From: Vibrio nereis NBRC 15637
GTDB taxonomy: Bacteria > Pseudomonadota > Gammaproteobacteria > Enterobacterales > Vibrionaceae
DNA length: 64,000 bases
NCBI RefSeq assembly: GCF_001591105.1
Contig: NZ_BCUD01000005.1
Span: 186,001-250,000, forward strand
Direction: 5' to 3'
Shown here: in pieces, positions 21,646-30,051 of the stretch
Position numbering within the stretch: position 1 is the first letter of the stretch
Layout of the letters: each line of letters starts with the position of its first letter
Translations under genes and position numbers: made by a program
Notes under the pieces: model-generated
Databases searched by the model: none
The model's input: the letters and a program-made list of their open reading frames with translations, nothing else
What the model was told of the DNA's origin: nothing

Positions 21646-22569
21646 ATGAACAAAGTGTGGTTAACCGGCGACGCGGTTGTCGACCTGATTCCCGACAGCG
21701 CAAATACATACCTGAAATGCCCGGGTGGTGCCCCTGCCAACGTTGCGGTCGGTATTGCGCGCTTGGGCGGTGATTGCGGATTTTTTGGTCGAGTTGGCAA
21801 CGATCCGTTCGGTCGCTTCATGCAACATCGATTGAAAGAAGAAAACGTCGACACACGCTTTCTTACTCTGGATGACAATCACCGCACCTCAACCGTGTTA
21901 GTCGATTTAGATAGCGATGGTGAGCGTACTTTTACCTTCATGGTAAAGCCAAGTGCCGATCAATTTACCCAGCCAGAAGATGTGCCCAATTTTTCGCACG
22001 GGGAATGGCTGCACTGTTGCTCAATAGCCTTAGCCAACGAGCCAAGCAGAAGTACCACGCTAAACGCAATGAACGCTCTCAAACATGCAGGCGGATTCGT
22101 CAGTTTTGACCCTAACTTGAGGGACGAAGTGTGGGCTAATCCAGAAGAGATTCGTCCGGTAGTGATGCAAGCTATTGCCATGGCAGACGTGGTGAAGTTC
22201 TCTGAAGAAGAGTTGTTGTTTTTGACTGACACCTCCTCTTTACAAAGTGGTTTAACGGCACTGGAGCCACTCAACCTCCCTTTAGTGCTGGTTACATTAG
22301 GAGCCAAAGGTTCGCTGGCTGTATTTTTGGGGCAACAGCACAGCGTTGCGAGTTCACCAGTACAAGCCGTAGATACCACCGGGGCTGGCGATGCCTTCGT
22401 ATGTGGACTACTGGCTTACTTATATCAATATGAGCAATGGAATAATACAGAAGTGATACTAGAAGCCGTTAGGTGGGGGAATCACTGCGGGGCATTAGCG
22501 ACCACCAAGAAAGGGGCGATGACAGCACTACCCACTAAGGAACAGTTGCTTCAACATTTTTTAAACTGA
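21646..22569 (+). CDS. scrK: Fructokinase (PfkB family) of the sucrose cluster
   Basis: About 307 residues from the ATG at 21646, which has GAGGAAACAG upstream; the open frame extends further to 21589 but overlaps the terminator tail. PfkB signatures: the N-terminal GGAPANVAVGIARLGG and the C-terminal DTTGAGDAFVCGLLAYL with the catalytic Asp. It phosphorylates the fructose released by sucrose-6-phosphate hydrolysis. A terminator separates it from scrA, so its expression is probably lower than or independent of scrBA. Confidence 0.9.
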   Translation: MNKVWLTGDAVVDLIPDSANTYLKCPGGAPANVAVGIARLGGDCGFFGRVGNDPFGRFMQHRLKEENVDTRFLTLDDNHRTSTVLVDLDSDGERTFTFMVKPSADQFTQPEDVPNFSHGEWLHCCSIALANEPSRSTTLNAMNALKHAGGFVSFDPNLRDEVWANPEEIRPVVMQAIAMADVVKFSEEELLFLTDTSSLQSGLTALEPLNLPLVLVTLGAKGSLAVFLGQQHSVASSPVQAVDTTGAGDAFVCGLLAYLYQYEQWNNTEVILEAVRWGNHCGALATTKKGAMTALPTKEQLLQHFLN

Positions 22570-22607
22570 AGCGGCTTTTTCGTGAGGTGATTAACTTCAG
22601 ACAAGCA

Positions 22608-22632
22608 TAAAAAAGAGCGGTCTGCACCGCTC
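22608..22632 (-). terminator. Intrinsic terminator of aceA
   Basis: GAGCGGT / ACCGCTC, 7-base stem with 4-nt loop; on the minus strand it is followed by a run of T (22614-22608). It lies about 107 bases after the aceA stop. Confidence 0.78.
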
Positions 22633-22738
22633 AAAAGCATGTCAAAGTTTATGCCTAAAACAGAATATCAATACCAAAATAGGGGCGAGTCCAAGGCCTG
22701 CATTCCTAGACTCGCCAACGTGGTACTAAGGCTAGGGA

Positions 22739-24052
22739 TTAGAATTGGTCTTCTTCAGTTGAGCCTGTTAGTGCTGTTACCGAAGAGTTACCGCCCTGAA
22801 TCGTATTGGTCATCTTATCGAAGTAACCAGTACCTACTTCTTGCTGGTGCGCTACGAATGTGTAGCCTTTCTCAGCAGCCTGGAACTCTGGACGCTGTAC
22901 TTTCTCAACGTAATGACGCATACCTTCACCTTGCGCGTAGTCGTGCGCTAGCTCGAACATGTTGAACCACATGTTGTGGATACCCGCCAGCGTGATGAAC
23001 TGGTACTTGTAGCCCATGTCTGAAAGTTCTTGCTGGAATTTAGCGATAGTTTCAGCGTCTAGGTTCTTCTCCCAGTTGAACGATGGTGAACAGTTGTAAG
23101 CCAGTAGCTGGTCTGGGTATTCAGCGTGGATAGCTTCTGCAAACTTACGCGCTTCTTCCAAACATGGTGTTGCTGTTTCACACCAGATAAGGTCTGCATA
23201 TGGTGCATACGCTAGGCCGCGCGAGATCGCTTGATCGATACCGGCACGTACGCGGTAGAAACCTTCTTGAGTACGTTCACCTTCAATAAAGTCTTTATCG
23301 TATGGGTCGCAATCTGATGTTAGTAGGTCTGCTGCGTTCGCATCCGTACGAGCGATAACTAGCGTTGTTGTGCCTGAAACGTCGGCAGCAAGACGTGCCG
23401 CTACCAGTTTTTGTACCGCTTCTTGAGTTGGAACCAGTACTTTACCGCCCATGTGACCACACTTCTTCACTGAAGCTAGCTGGTCTTCAAAGTGAACGCC
23501 TGCCGCGCCTGCATCAATCATCGAACGCATCAGTTCGTAAGCGTTAAGTACACCACCGAAGCCTGCTTCCGCATCCGCTACGATAGGTAGGAAGTAATCG
23601 ATACCACCTTCATCTTCTGCTGACTTACCGCCCGCCCACTGGATTTGGTCTGCACGACGGAAAGAGTTGTTAATGCGCTTAACCACCGATGGTACAGAGT
23701 CGACAGGGTAAAGTGATTGGTCTGGGTACATGGTTGAAGCGGTATTGTTATCCGCTGCTACCTGCCAGCCAGATAGATAAATAGCTTCGATGCCTGCTTT
23801 CGCTTGCTGTACCGCTTGACCACCCGTTAGTGCACCAAGACAGTTTACGTAGCCTTTTTTCGCATCGCCGTTGACCAGTGACCACAGCTTATCAGCACCA
23901 CGTTGTGCAATTGTGTTAGCCGGAACCAGTGAGCCGCGTAGATCTACGACTTCTTCAGCAGTATACGGACGCTTAACGTTCTTCCAGCGTGGGTTAGTTG
24001 CCCAGTCTTTTTCCAGAGCTTCGATTTGTTGGCGGCGAGTTAATGTAGTCAT
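22739..24052 (-). CDS. aceA: Isocitrate lyase
   Basis: 437 residues, the enterobacterial-type length. It cleaves isocitrate to succinate and glyoxylate, first step of the glyoxylate shunt. The catalytic KKCGHMGGK motif (about residues 192-200), [12 protein letters not shown] and the [13 protein letters not shown] segment are intact. It is downstream of aceB on the same strand with a 140-base spacer containing two hairpins. No aceK is visible. Confidence 0.97.
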   Translation of the reverse strand: MTTLTRRQQIEALEKDWATNPRWKNVKRPYTAEEVVDLRGSLVPANTIAQRGADKLWSLVNGDAKKGYVNCLGALTGGQAVQQAKAGIEAIYLSGWQVAADNNTASTMYPDQSLYPVDSVPSVVKRINNSFRRADQIQWAGGKSAEDEGGIDYFLPIVADAEAGFGGVLNAYELMRSMIDAGAAGVHFEDQLASVKKCGHMGGKVLVPTQEAVQKLVAARLAADVSGTTTLVIARTDANAADLLTSDCDPYDKDFIEGERTQEGFYRVRAGIDQAISRGLAYAPYADLIWCETATPCLEEARKFAEAIHAEYPDQLLAYNCSPSFNWEKNLDAETIAKFQQELSDMGYKYQFITLAGIHNMWFNMFELAHDYAQGEGMRHYVEKVQRPEFQAAEKGYTFVAHQQEVGTGYFDKMTNTIQGGNSSVTALTGSTEEDQF

Positions 24053-24072
24053 GGTCTATCCCTCTTTAGATG

Positions 24073-24138
24073 AGCGCCTCTTTTTGTCAGTAGTGGGCGC
24101 TGATTTTCCTTTTCTTCGGCGGTACATCCTTATCCGCC
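24073..24138 (-). other. Two hairpins in the aceB-aceA spacer
   Basis: AGCGCC / GGCGCT (24073-24078 and 24096-24101) and GGCGG / CCGCC (24118-24122 and 24134-24138). Neither has a T-run. They could stabilise or process the mRNA between the two coding regions. Confidence 0.45.
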
Positions 24139-24192
24139 TTGGAATGTTTACGTTATTGGTTGTTAGCTAATAATATTTTTACGAGTGAACGT

Positions 24193-25821
24193 TTAATCTA
24201 GGTAGTCGTAACCCGGAACAGTTAAGAAGTTGGTCAGCTCTTCGCTAGTGGTCAGTTTCGCCATCAACTCAGCGGCTTCTTCAAATCGGCCTGCGTTGTA
24301 GCGTTCTTCTCCGACTTCCTGTTTTACAACGTCAATTTCTTCAGCCAGGTATTGTTCAAACAATTCGTTCGTCACCACCTTGCCGTTGTCTAATGCTTTG
24401 CCGTGCTGGATCCATTGCCAAATTGAAGCACGCGAGATTTCTGCGGTCGCGGCATCTTCCATCAGACCGTAGATAGGCACACAACCGTTACCTGAAATCC
24501 ACGCTTCGATGTATTGCAATGCGACGCGGATGTTATGGCGCATCCCCTGCTCGGTTCTTTCACCGTCACATGGCTCAAGTAGCTCTTTGGCCGTAATGGG
24601 TGCATCTTCTTCGCGAGAGACATCCAGTTGGTTCGAGCGTTCTCCCAAGACACTGCCGAATACTTCCATCGCCGTGTTAGCCAGACCAGGGTGCGCTACC
24701 CATGTGCCATCGTGGCCATTGTTCGCTTCCAGTGATTTATCGTTAAAGATTTTATCCAACACTTTTTGGTTCTCTTCCGGGCTTTTCGCTGGGATGAAGG
24801 CGGCCATACCTCCCATAGCGAACGCACCACGTTTATGACAAGTGCGGATAAGTAAACGCGAGTATGCATTTAGGAACGGTTTATCCATGGTCACCACTTG
24901 GCGATCCGGTAGAACGCGATCTGGGTGTTTTTTCAGGGTTTTGATGTAGCTGAAGATATAGTCCCAGCGGCCACAGTTCAGACCCACAATGTGTTCTTTG
25001 AGGGCGAACAGAATCTCGTCCATCTCAAAGACCGCTGGCAATGTTTCGATTAATACCGTTGCCTTAATCGTGCCTGTATCTAAGCCAAAGTAATCTTCAG
25101 TAAAGTGGAATACATCACTCCACCACTGTGCTTCCTTGTGGGATTGCAGTTTCGGAATGTAAAAGTAAGGACCACTGCCTTTTTTCAACAACGCTTTGTA
25201 GTTGTTGTAGAAGTAGAGTGCAAAATCAAACAATGCGCCTGGGATGATCTGGTCGTTAAACGTCACGTGTTTTTCTTTTAGATGTAAGCCACGTACACGG
25301 CAGATCAGCACCGCTGGATCATCTTCTAGCTGGTATTGCTTACCGTTGCCCGGATTGGTGTAGCTAATGTCACCATTGACTGCATCACGCAGATTAATTT
25401 GGCCATCCAGCACTTTCTCCCAAGCAGGAGACATCGAATCTTCAAAGTCCGCCATGAATACTTTCACATTGGCGTTCAGCGCATTGATAACCATCTTGCG
25501 ATCCGTCGGGCCAGTGATTTCGACTCGGCGATCTTGCAGATCTTGTGGGATCCCCTGGATTTTCCAGCTCCCTTCTCTGATATCTTGCGTATCTTCGAGA
25601 AAGTCCGGCAGTTCGCCTACGTCGATAGCGGCTTGCTTCTCTTCTCGAGCCGCCAACAGACCGTCGATGCGTCCTGCAAACTTCGCACACAGAAGAGACA
25701 GTAGGTTTTGGGCTTCAACAGGGAAAATGGCTTGATGCTCTGGTGAAAGGGTCCCCATCACTTCAAGCTTGCCTTCCTGGGCTTCTGTTGCTGTTTCTCT
25801 ATCTGGTGTTTGAGCAAGCAT
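24193..25821 (-). CDS. aceB: Malate synthase A
   Basis: 542 residues, typical of the A isoform. It condenses glyoxylate with acetyl-CoA to malate. Visible segments: VFMADFEDSMSPAW, LICRVRGLHLKEKHV (with the catalytic Arg), GLNCGRWDYIFS and GVRHNIRVAL-like MRHNIRVALQYIEAWISGNG near the C-terminus, with the acid/base region AATAEISRASIWQW. First gene of aceB-aceA, with an unusually long 600-base upstream region rich in palindromes. Confidence 0.97.
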   Translation of the reverse strand: MLAQTPDRETATEAQEGKLEVMGTLSPEHQAIFPVEAQNLLSLLCAKFAGRIDGLLAAREEKQAAIDVGELPDFLEDTQDIREGSWKIQGIPQDLQDRRVEITGPTDRKMVINALNANVKVFMADFEDSMSPAWEKVLDGQINLRDAVNGDISYTNPGNGKQYQLEDDPAVLICRVRGLHLKEKHVTFNDQIIPGALFDFALYFYNNYKALLKKGSGPYFYIPKLQSHKEAQWWSDVFHFTEDYFGLDTGTIKATVLIETLPAVFEMDEILFALKEHIVGLNCGRWDYIFSYIKTLKKHPDRVLPDRQVVTMDKPFLNAYSRLLIRTCHKRGAFAMGGMAAFIPAKSPEENQKVLDKIFNDKSLEANNGHDGTWVAHPGLANTAMEVFGSVLGERSNQLDVSREEDAPITAKELLEPCDGERTEQGMRHNIRVALQYIEAWISGNGCVPIYGLMEDAATAEISRASIWQWIQHGKALDNGKVVTNELFEQYLAEEIDVVKQEVGEERYNAGRFEEAAELMAKLTTSEELTNFLTVPGYDYLD

Positions 25822-26111
25822 AATTTTTTCCTTACTAGCGTAATTGACGCCGGGTTACATTTGTAAGTATCAAACAACAATCAAACTTCCTACTTAATCG
25901 TTGCTCGTGTCCGGCTTTATCCTGTCTGTGGCTCTACTTTCGCCAACCTGGTTATGGTTTGCAATCTAGACATAGGTCTTAAAAAGCTTGTATTTAAGCT
26001 ATACCAACCACGCCTGATTAAAAACCCCACAAGTAAACAAAAAGTTAAATTCGAAGTTTTATTCCGCAACGCTAAAACACCCTATTATGACCAAAAAAAT
26101 GTAACTAGTTA

Positions 26112-26126
26112 CGTAATTTAATTACA
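26112..26126. promoter_or_regulatory. HexR-like site upstream of aceB
   Basis: CGTAATTTAATTACA matches the HexR-type palindrome (TGTAATWWWATTACA as I recall it) except for the first base. HexR is known to affect central carbon genes including the glyoxylate shunt in related Shewanella. It overlaps a second palindrome, GTAACTAGTTAC (26101-26112). Confidence 0.45.
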
Positions 26127-26152
26127 GTGAAATTCATGCTGTAAAAGTGTTT

Positions 26153-26166
26153 CAAACACGCGTTTA
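26153..26166. promoter_or_regulatory. PsrA-like site upstream of aceB
   Basis: CAAACACGCGTTTA fits the PsrA pattern (G/C)AAAC-N4-GTTT(G/C) except for the last base. PsrA proteins control fatty-acid degradation in gammaproteobacteria, which fits a glyoxylate-shunt target, but the match is short. Confidence 0.35.
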
Positions 26167-26266
26167 AACACATAGCAAGATGGCATAGGCCTTTATTTAT
26201 ATACTTTGCAAGAGAATGAGATGGGGATGATTAAACAGCCAACTCTGCGAAAGCTGTAAAATTGAC

Positions 26267-26284
26267 ATTGTGAAATTTCACAAT
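26267..26284. promoter_or_regulatory. Perfect 18-base palindrome (copy 1 of a pair)
   Basis: ATTGTGAAATTTCACAAT is fully self-complementary. It shares the pattern TTGTRAAATTTYACAA with a second palindrome centred 43 bases away. It differs from a CRP site (needs 6 central bases) and from Rex (needs 4 between TTGTGAA and TTCACAA). Confidence 0.5.
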
Positions 26285-26308
26285 TTAATGAAAGCTTCAT
26301 CAAAATTT

Positions 26309-26328
26309 ACTTGTAAAATTTTACAAGT
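26309..26328. promoter_or_regulatory. Perfect 20-base palindrome (copy 2 of a pair)
   Basis: ACTTGTAAAATTTTACAAGT is fully self-complementary. Same core pattern as 26267-26284. It lies about 490 bases upstream of the aceB start and about 30 bases before the terminator of the preceding gene. Confidence 0.5.
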
Positions 26329-26355
26329 CAAAGTTAACCGGCAGTATAAAATGCT

Positions 26356-26385
26356 AAAAAGCACACCAAAACTAGTGTGCTTTTT
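26356..26385. terminator. Intrinsic terminator of oxyR2
   Basis: AAAAAGCACAC / GTGTGCTTTTT, 11-base stem with 8-nt loop, T-runs on both strands. It is 37 bases after the stop of the minus-strand oxyR2 gene. Confidence 0.85.
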
Positions 26386-26421
26386 ACTGCTTAATAGGAA
26401 AGTGACGACTAATACTAATAG

Positions 26422-27327
26422 CTAAAGTAGCTCTGACACGACATCCGCTAATTGATTAAATGTGCTAACCCTTGATGAACTCGGCCTCCAAACTAAACCA
26501 ATATGTCGGTGAGCTTGTTGACCAGGGGGATCCACCACCACTAAATTTTGGTTATTGATAAGACCATGGTCGATAGCCATCTGTGGGATAAAAGTCGTAC
26601 CTAAGCCATTAGCGACCATCTGAACAAGGGTGTGCAAACTGGTCGCTGAAAATGGGTTAATCTTCTCTTTATCCGTCAACTGACAGGCAGAAACCGCATG
26701 CTCGGTTAAGCAGTGTTCATTTTCTAACAGAAACACAGACTCATTGGGTAAGTCAGCATAGCGGATAGGCACTTTAATCGCGTCAGCCTGGTTACGACTG
26801 ATCACCATACGAAACGGATCCGTCCCTACAATGCGGCTCTCCATACCATCGATATTGACGGGTAACGCCAGAATCAACACATCCAACTCGCCCTGACGCA
26901 GCGCCGCAAGCAAATTGGTTGTGGTGTCTTCTCTTAATAACATGTTGAGTTGAGGAAAACGGGTGTTGACCTCTTGGACCAGGTTACTTAACAAGAAAGG
27001 CGCAATGGTTGGTATACAGCCTACTTTTAACTGCCCTTGCATTTCACTGCCTTGGCATAGTCGGCCCAGCTCAACCAAATCCTGTCCTTTAGCCAGCAAC
27101 TCTCGGCCTTGCTGTACAACCATTTCGCCAGTTTGAGTAAACACCAATGGGCTTTTTTTATCTTTCTTTTCATATAAAGGACAACCTATCAGCTCTTCGA
27201 GGTTTTGGATGCCTTTACTTAAGGTAGATTGACTAACGAAACACTTTTCTGCTGCTTCACTAAAATGACGCGTTTCATGCAAAGTCACTAGATAATGTAA
27301 CTGTTTGAGACTGGGCCATTTATTCAT
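26422..27327 (-). CDS. oxyR2: OxyR2-type LysR-family redox regulator
   Basis: About 301 residues from the ATG at 27327 (MNKWPSLKQLHYL); the frame also extends to a TTG at 27363. The N-terminal helix-turn-helix is FSEAAEKCFVSQSTLSKGIQNLEE. In the effector domain two cysteines nine positions apart (CLTEHAVSAC, about residues 206-215) sit where OxyR forms its peroxide-sensing disulfide, followed by the OxyR-like NPFSATSLHTLVQMVANGLGTTFIP. It is divergent from a 2-Cys peroxiredoxin. In V. cholerae and V. vulnificus a second OxyR beside an AhpC-type gene is called OxyR2; this assignment follows that arrangement. Confidence 0.85.
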   Translation of the reverse strand: MNKWPSLKQLHYLVTLHETRHFSEAAEKCFVSQSTLSKGIQNLEELIGCPLYEKKDKKSPLVFTQTGEMVVQQGRELLAKGQDLVELGRLCQGSEMQGQLKVGCIPTIAPFLLSNLVQEVNTRFPQLNMLLREDTTTNLLAALRQGELDVLILALPVNIDGMESRIVGTDPFRMVISRNQADAIKVPIRYADLPNESVFLLENEHCLTEHAVSACQLTDKEKINPFSATSLHTLVQMVANGLGTTFIPQMAIDHGLINNQNLVVVDPPGQQAHRHIGLVWRPSSSRVSTFNQLADVVSELL

Positions 27328-27526
27328 AGTTTTACTTTCTACACCTGTCGAGAGTTTGACCAAGTTAAAAGTTTTACGCTTATCGCTTTTTTCGATTAAC
27401 TTAATCTATTTAATTCGCTTTTTTCCATACTACAACCTGTACTATAGTTTGTCTTGTACAAACACGAACCAAACCAATCACACTGAATTTGGTTTGGAAC
27501 TAACCATACTTTTTAGGAGCAAAAAA

Positions 27527-28138
27527 ATGGTACTAGTAGGTCGTCAAGCCCCTGATTTTACTGCAGCAGCTGTTCTAGGTAACGGTGAAATCGTTGAAAA
27601 CTTCAACTTTGCAGAGTTCACTAAAGGTAAGAAAGCAGTAGTATTCTTCTACCCACTAGATTTCACTTTCGTTTGCCCATCTGAGCTAATCGCATTCGAC
27701 AACCGTCTAGCTGATTTCCAAGCTAAAGGTGTTGAAGTAATCGGTGTTTCTATCGATTCTCAGTTCTCTCACAACGCATGGCGTAACACTGCTATCGAAG
27801 ATGGCGGTATCGGTCAAGTTAAGTACCCACTAGTTGCAGACGTTAAGCACGAAATCTGTAAAGCTTACGACGTTGAGCACCCAGAAGCAGGCGTTGCTTT
27901 CCGTGGTTCTTTCCTAATCGACGAAGACGGTCTAGTTCGTCACCAAGTAGTTAACGACCTACCACTAGGTCGTAACATCGACGAAATGCTACGCATGGTT
28001 GACGCTCTTAACTTCCACCAGAAGCACGGCGAAGTATGTCCTGCACAGTGGGAAGAAGGTAAAGCAGGTATGGACGCATCTCCAAAAGGTGTTGCAGCGT
28101 TCCTATCTGAGCACGCAGAAGACCTAGGCAAGAAGTAA
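27527..28138 (+). CDS. Typical 2-Cys peroxiredoxin (AhpC/Prx type)
   Basis: 203 residues from the ATG at 27527, preceded by TAGGAGC; the longer frame starting at 27305 runs back into the oxyR2 promoter and is not used. Peroxidatic Cys in FYPLDFTFVCPSELIAF (about residue 49) and resolving Cys in HGEVCPAQW (about 170). It reduces hydrogen peroxide and organic peroxides. Codon use is strongly biased toward few codons, as in highly expressed genes. It is likely controlled by the divergent OxyR2; the V. cholerae counterpart is called ahpC. Confidence 0.93.
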   Translation: MVLVGRQAPDFTAAAVLGNGEIVENFNFAEFTKGKKAVVFFYPLDFTFVCPSELIAFDNRLADFQAKGVEVIGVSIDSQFSHNAWRNTAIEDGGIGQVKYPLVADVKHEICKAYDVEHPEAGVAFRGSFLIDEDGLVRHQVVNDLPLGRNIDEMLRMVDALNFHQKHGEVCPAQWEEGKAGMDASPKGVAAFLSEHAEDLGKK

Positions 28139-28250
28139 TTTGCTTAACACACCCTAGCTCATCCGGGTGTTATGGTTGGACGATATAAAGCTAATTATAC
28201 AAAAGCACTCAGTGCACAGCACAGCGCCAATCAGTTCTAAGTAAAGTCTC

Positions 28251-28282
28251 AAAAGCCCGAAGCACCGCTTCGGGCTTTTTTC
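28251..28282 (+). terminator. Intrinsic terminator of the peroxiredoxin gene
   Basis: Perfect 12-base stem AAAGCCCGAAGC / GCTTCGGGCTTT with a 3-nt loop and a T-run, about 113 bases after the stop. Within the 337-base gap up to dapD nothing else coding is seen; the dapD promoter must lie in 28283-28475. Confidence 0.92.
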
Positions 28283-28475
28283 ATTCTGGTCAGGCTCTCT
28301 TGATTGGATATACCTAAAAAGACAAGATATCGGCAAAGAGACAAAACATATCGTCTTACGGACTTTATCCAGCTCTGCTCTTTAAAGTCGAAAAGGCTCT
28401 CTTTATGATGAAATCAACATCAGATGAGAGCGCATTATTCTCTCTTTACAGATTAAACATACATGGAGATTCAAC

Positions 28476-29507
28476 ATGGCTTACTTTTCACTAGCCTTCG
28501 GTACGGCAACCAAAAACCGTGATGGAAAAATCATTGAAGCATTTTTCCCAAATCCAGTTCTTAACCCTTCCGACGCTTTGGTTGAAGCGGTAGCAAAAGT
28601 AGCGGGTTACGAACAAGGCAACCAAGCTATCGAGATCTCTGCGGCGCAAAGTGCTGAACTTGCGGCAGCCTTCGAAGCAAACGGTGATGCAGCGAACGCG
28701 TCTTTCGCAAACAAAGCGGCTGAATCTGCTCAACCTTTAGTTTTGGTTATTCTTGCAAGCGACGAGCAACCACAGTCTGTTGCTGAAGGTTTCCTAAAAC
28801 TGCAATTAATTTCTAACCGCCTAGTTCAGCCACACGGCACAGTACTAGACGGCATTTTTGGCCTGCTGCACAACATCGCGTGGACAAACGAAGGCCCTAT
28901 CGATCTACCTGAGCTCGCCGATCGTCAAATCGAAGCTCGCCTAGCAGGTCGCGCACTATCTGTAGACTGTGTCGACAAGTTCCCGAAAATGGTCGACTAC
29001 GTGGTTCCTGCTGGTGTCCGTATTGCTGATACCTCTCGCGTACGCTTGGGCGCACACGTAGGTGAAGGCACTACCGTTATGCACGAAGGTTTCATCAACT
29101 TCAACGCAGGCACAACTGGCGTAAGCATGGTTGAAGGTCGTATCTCTGCGGGTGTTATGGTCGGTGACGGTTCAGACATCGGCGGTGGTGCATCTATTAT
29201 GGGTACGCTATCTGGCGGCGGTAAAGTCGTCGTTTCTATCGGTGAAAACTCACTGCTAGGCGCAAACGCTGGCCTTGGCTTCCCTCTAGGTGACCGCTGT
29301 ACGGTTGAATCGGGCCTTTACGTAACAGCGGGCTCTAAAGTTCGTATGCTTGATTCAGACGGCAACGAAGTAGAAGTTGTGAAAGCACGTGATCTTGCGG
29401 GTGTTTCAGATCTTCTATTCCGTCGCAACTCTGTAACTGGTCAAATCGAGTGTCTGGCTAACAAGACCGCCGTTGAACTAAACAGCGAGCTGCACAGCAA
29501 CAACTAA
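28476..29507 (+). CDS. dapD: Tetrahydrodipicolinate N-succinyltransferase
   Basis: 343 residues, the longer DapD form. It succinylates tetrahydrodipicolinate in the lysine/meso-DAP pathway. A left-handed beta-helix of hexapeptide repeats is visible in the middle (RLGAHVGEGTTVMHEGFINFNAG, then GRISAGVMVGDGSDIGGGASIMG). ATG preceded by GGAGA. It is monocistronic and convergent with the next gene, 28 bases apart. Confidence 0.94.
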   Translation: MAYFSLAFGTATKNRDGKIIEAFFPNPVLNPSDALVEAVAKVAGYEQGNQAIEISAAQSAELAAAFEANGDAANASFANKAAESAQPLVLVILASDEQPQSVAEGFLKLQLISNRLVQPHGTVLDGIFGLLHNIAWTNEGPIDLPELADRQIEARLAGRALSVDCVDKFPKMVDYVVPAGVRIADTSRVRLGAHVGEGTTVMHEGFINFNAGTTGVSMVEGRISAGVMVGDGSDIGGGASIMGTLSGGGKVVVSIGENSLLGANAGLGFPLGDRCTVESGLYVTAGSKVRMLDSDGNEVEVVKARDLAGVSDLLFRRNSVTGQIECLANKTAVELNSELHSNN

Positions 29508-29535
29508 TATCACCTATTGAGTGTAAAGAGCTGGG

Positions 29536-30051
29536 TTAACTGCCCTGCTCTTGTTTTGCATTGGGTGTTTTTAGCATCGCTCTTACGCTCGCCATCGCGA
29601 CGACCTTGTGAAAAGGAATCACCGCCTTCAGGTAGTATTTACCCAGTGTCGAACGCGTCGCAACCATGGTTGATACCGTAAACTGGCACTCGGAATGTTT
29701 AAAAACAGACAGCCAGACTTGCATATGCTGCTCTTCACTGGAACAAATAATTTCTTGTTCATCCATATGTTGAACTTGATATAACCCCTCCCCTTCACTT
29801 GTCTTGAATGACTCTACAGACTGCAAGATTTGAACATCTTGGACTTTAAAACCAAACGGTTTCACGATCCGGTTTCTTACCGACATCAGTTGCTGCACAA
29901 ACGAAGGTAACTGACCAAAAATGGCCACATAAACCTGCGCCGGGCTCATCCCCTCCTCAGAGATCACAAAAGTTAACGCATCACAAAAATCGGTTTGATG
30001 CACTTTACTGACTAATTCGCTGCCTTGCGGGAGCTTGTCTGGCTTGACCAT
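29536..30051 (-). CDS. DUF2867-like protein
   Basis: 171 residues. The pattern of an acidic N-terminus, the FVQQLMSVRNRIVKPFGFK segment and a C-terminal ...AVIPFHKVVAMASVRAML fits the DUF2867 family (assigned from memory). No signal peptide or clear membrane helix. AAGGAACA precedes the start. It overlaps the upstream small membrane-protein gene by 40 bases, so the two are one transcription unit, apparently controlled by the divergent TetR regulator. Function unknown. Confidence 0.65.
   Translation of the reverse strand: MVKPDKLPQGSELVSKVHQTDFCDALTFVISEEGMSPAQVYVAIFGQLPSFVQQLMSVRNRIVKPFGFKVQDVQILQSVESFKTSEGEGLYQVQHMDEQEIICSSEEQHMQVWLSVFKHSECQFTVSTMVATRSTLGKYYLKAVIPFHKVVAMASVRAMLKTPNAKQEQGS

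Larger units (their letters stand above)
25822..26421. other. Long regulatory region upstream of aceB
   Basis: 600 bases with no supported ORF, between the oxyR-type gene and aceB, both on the minus strand. It holds a terminator at the far end and at least four palindromic candidates for regulator binding, annotated separately. No tRNA or obvious sRNA is seen, though a small RNA cannot be excluded by eye. Confidence 0.6.

Noticed and set aside
25930..25960. Sigma-54 promoter for aceB
   Set aside because: On the minus strand GG and GC are ten bases apart near TTGGCGAAAG, but the remaining positions do not match and there is no TTGC.
26267..26284. CRP or Rex site
   Set aside because: CRP needs six bases between TGTGA and TCACA, here there are four; Rex needs four between TTGTGAA and TTCACAA, here two.
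27305..27526. N-terminal extension of the peroxiredoxin
   Set aside because: It reads through the divergent promoter region and overlaps the oxyR2 start; ATG 27527 has a good ribosome-binding site and fits the family N-terminus.
27364..27526. Canonical OxyR tandem binding site
   Set aside because: Only one ATTA-N7-CTAT half is visible (near 27393-27407); the remaining ATAG/CTAT elements are missing.
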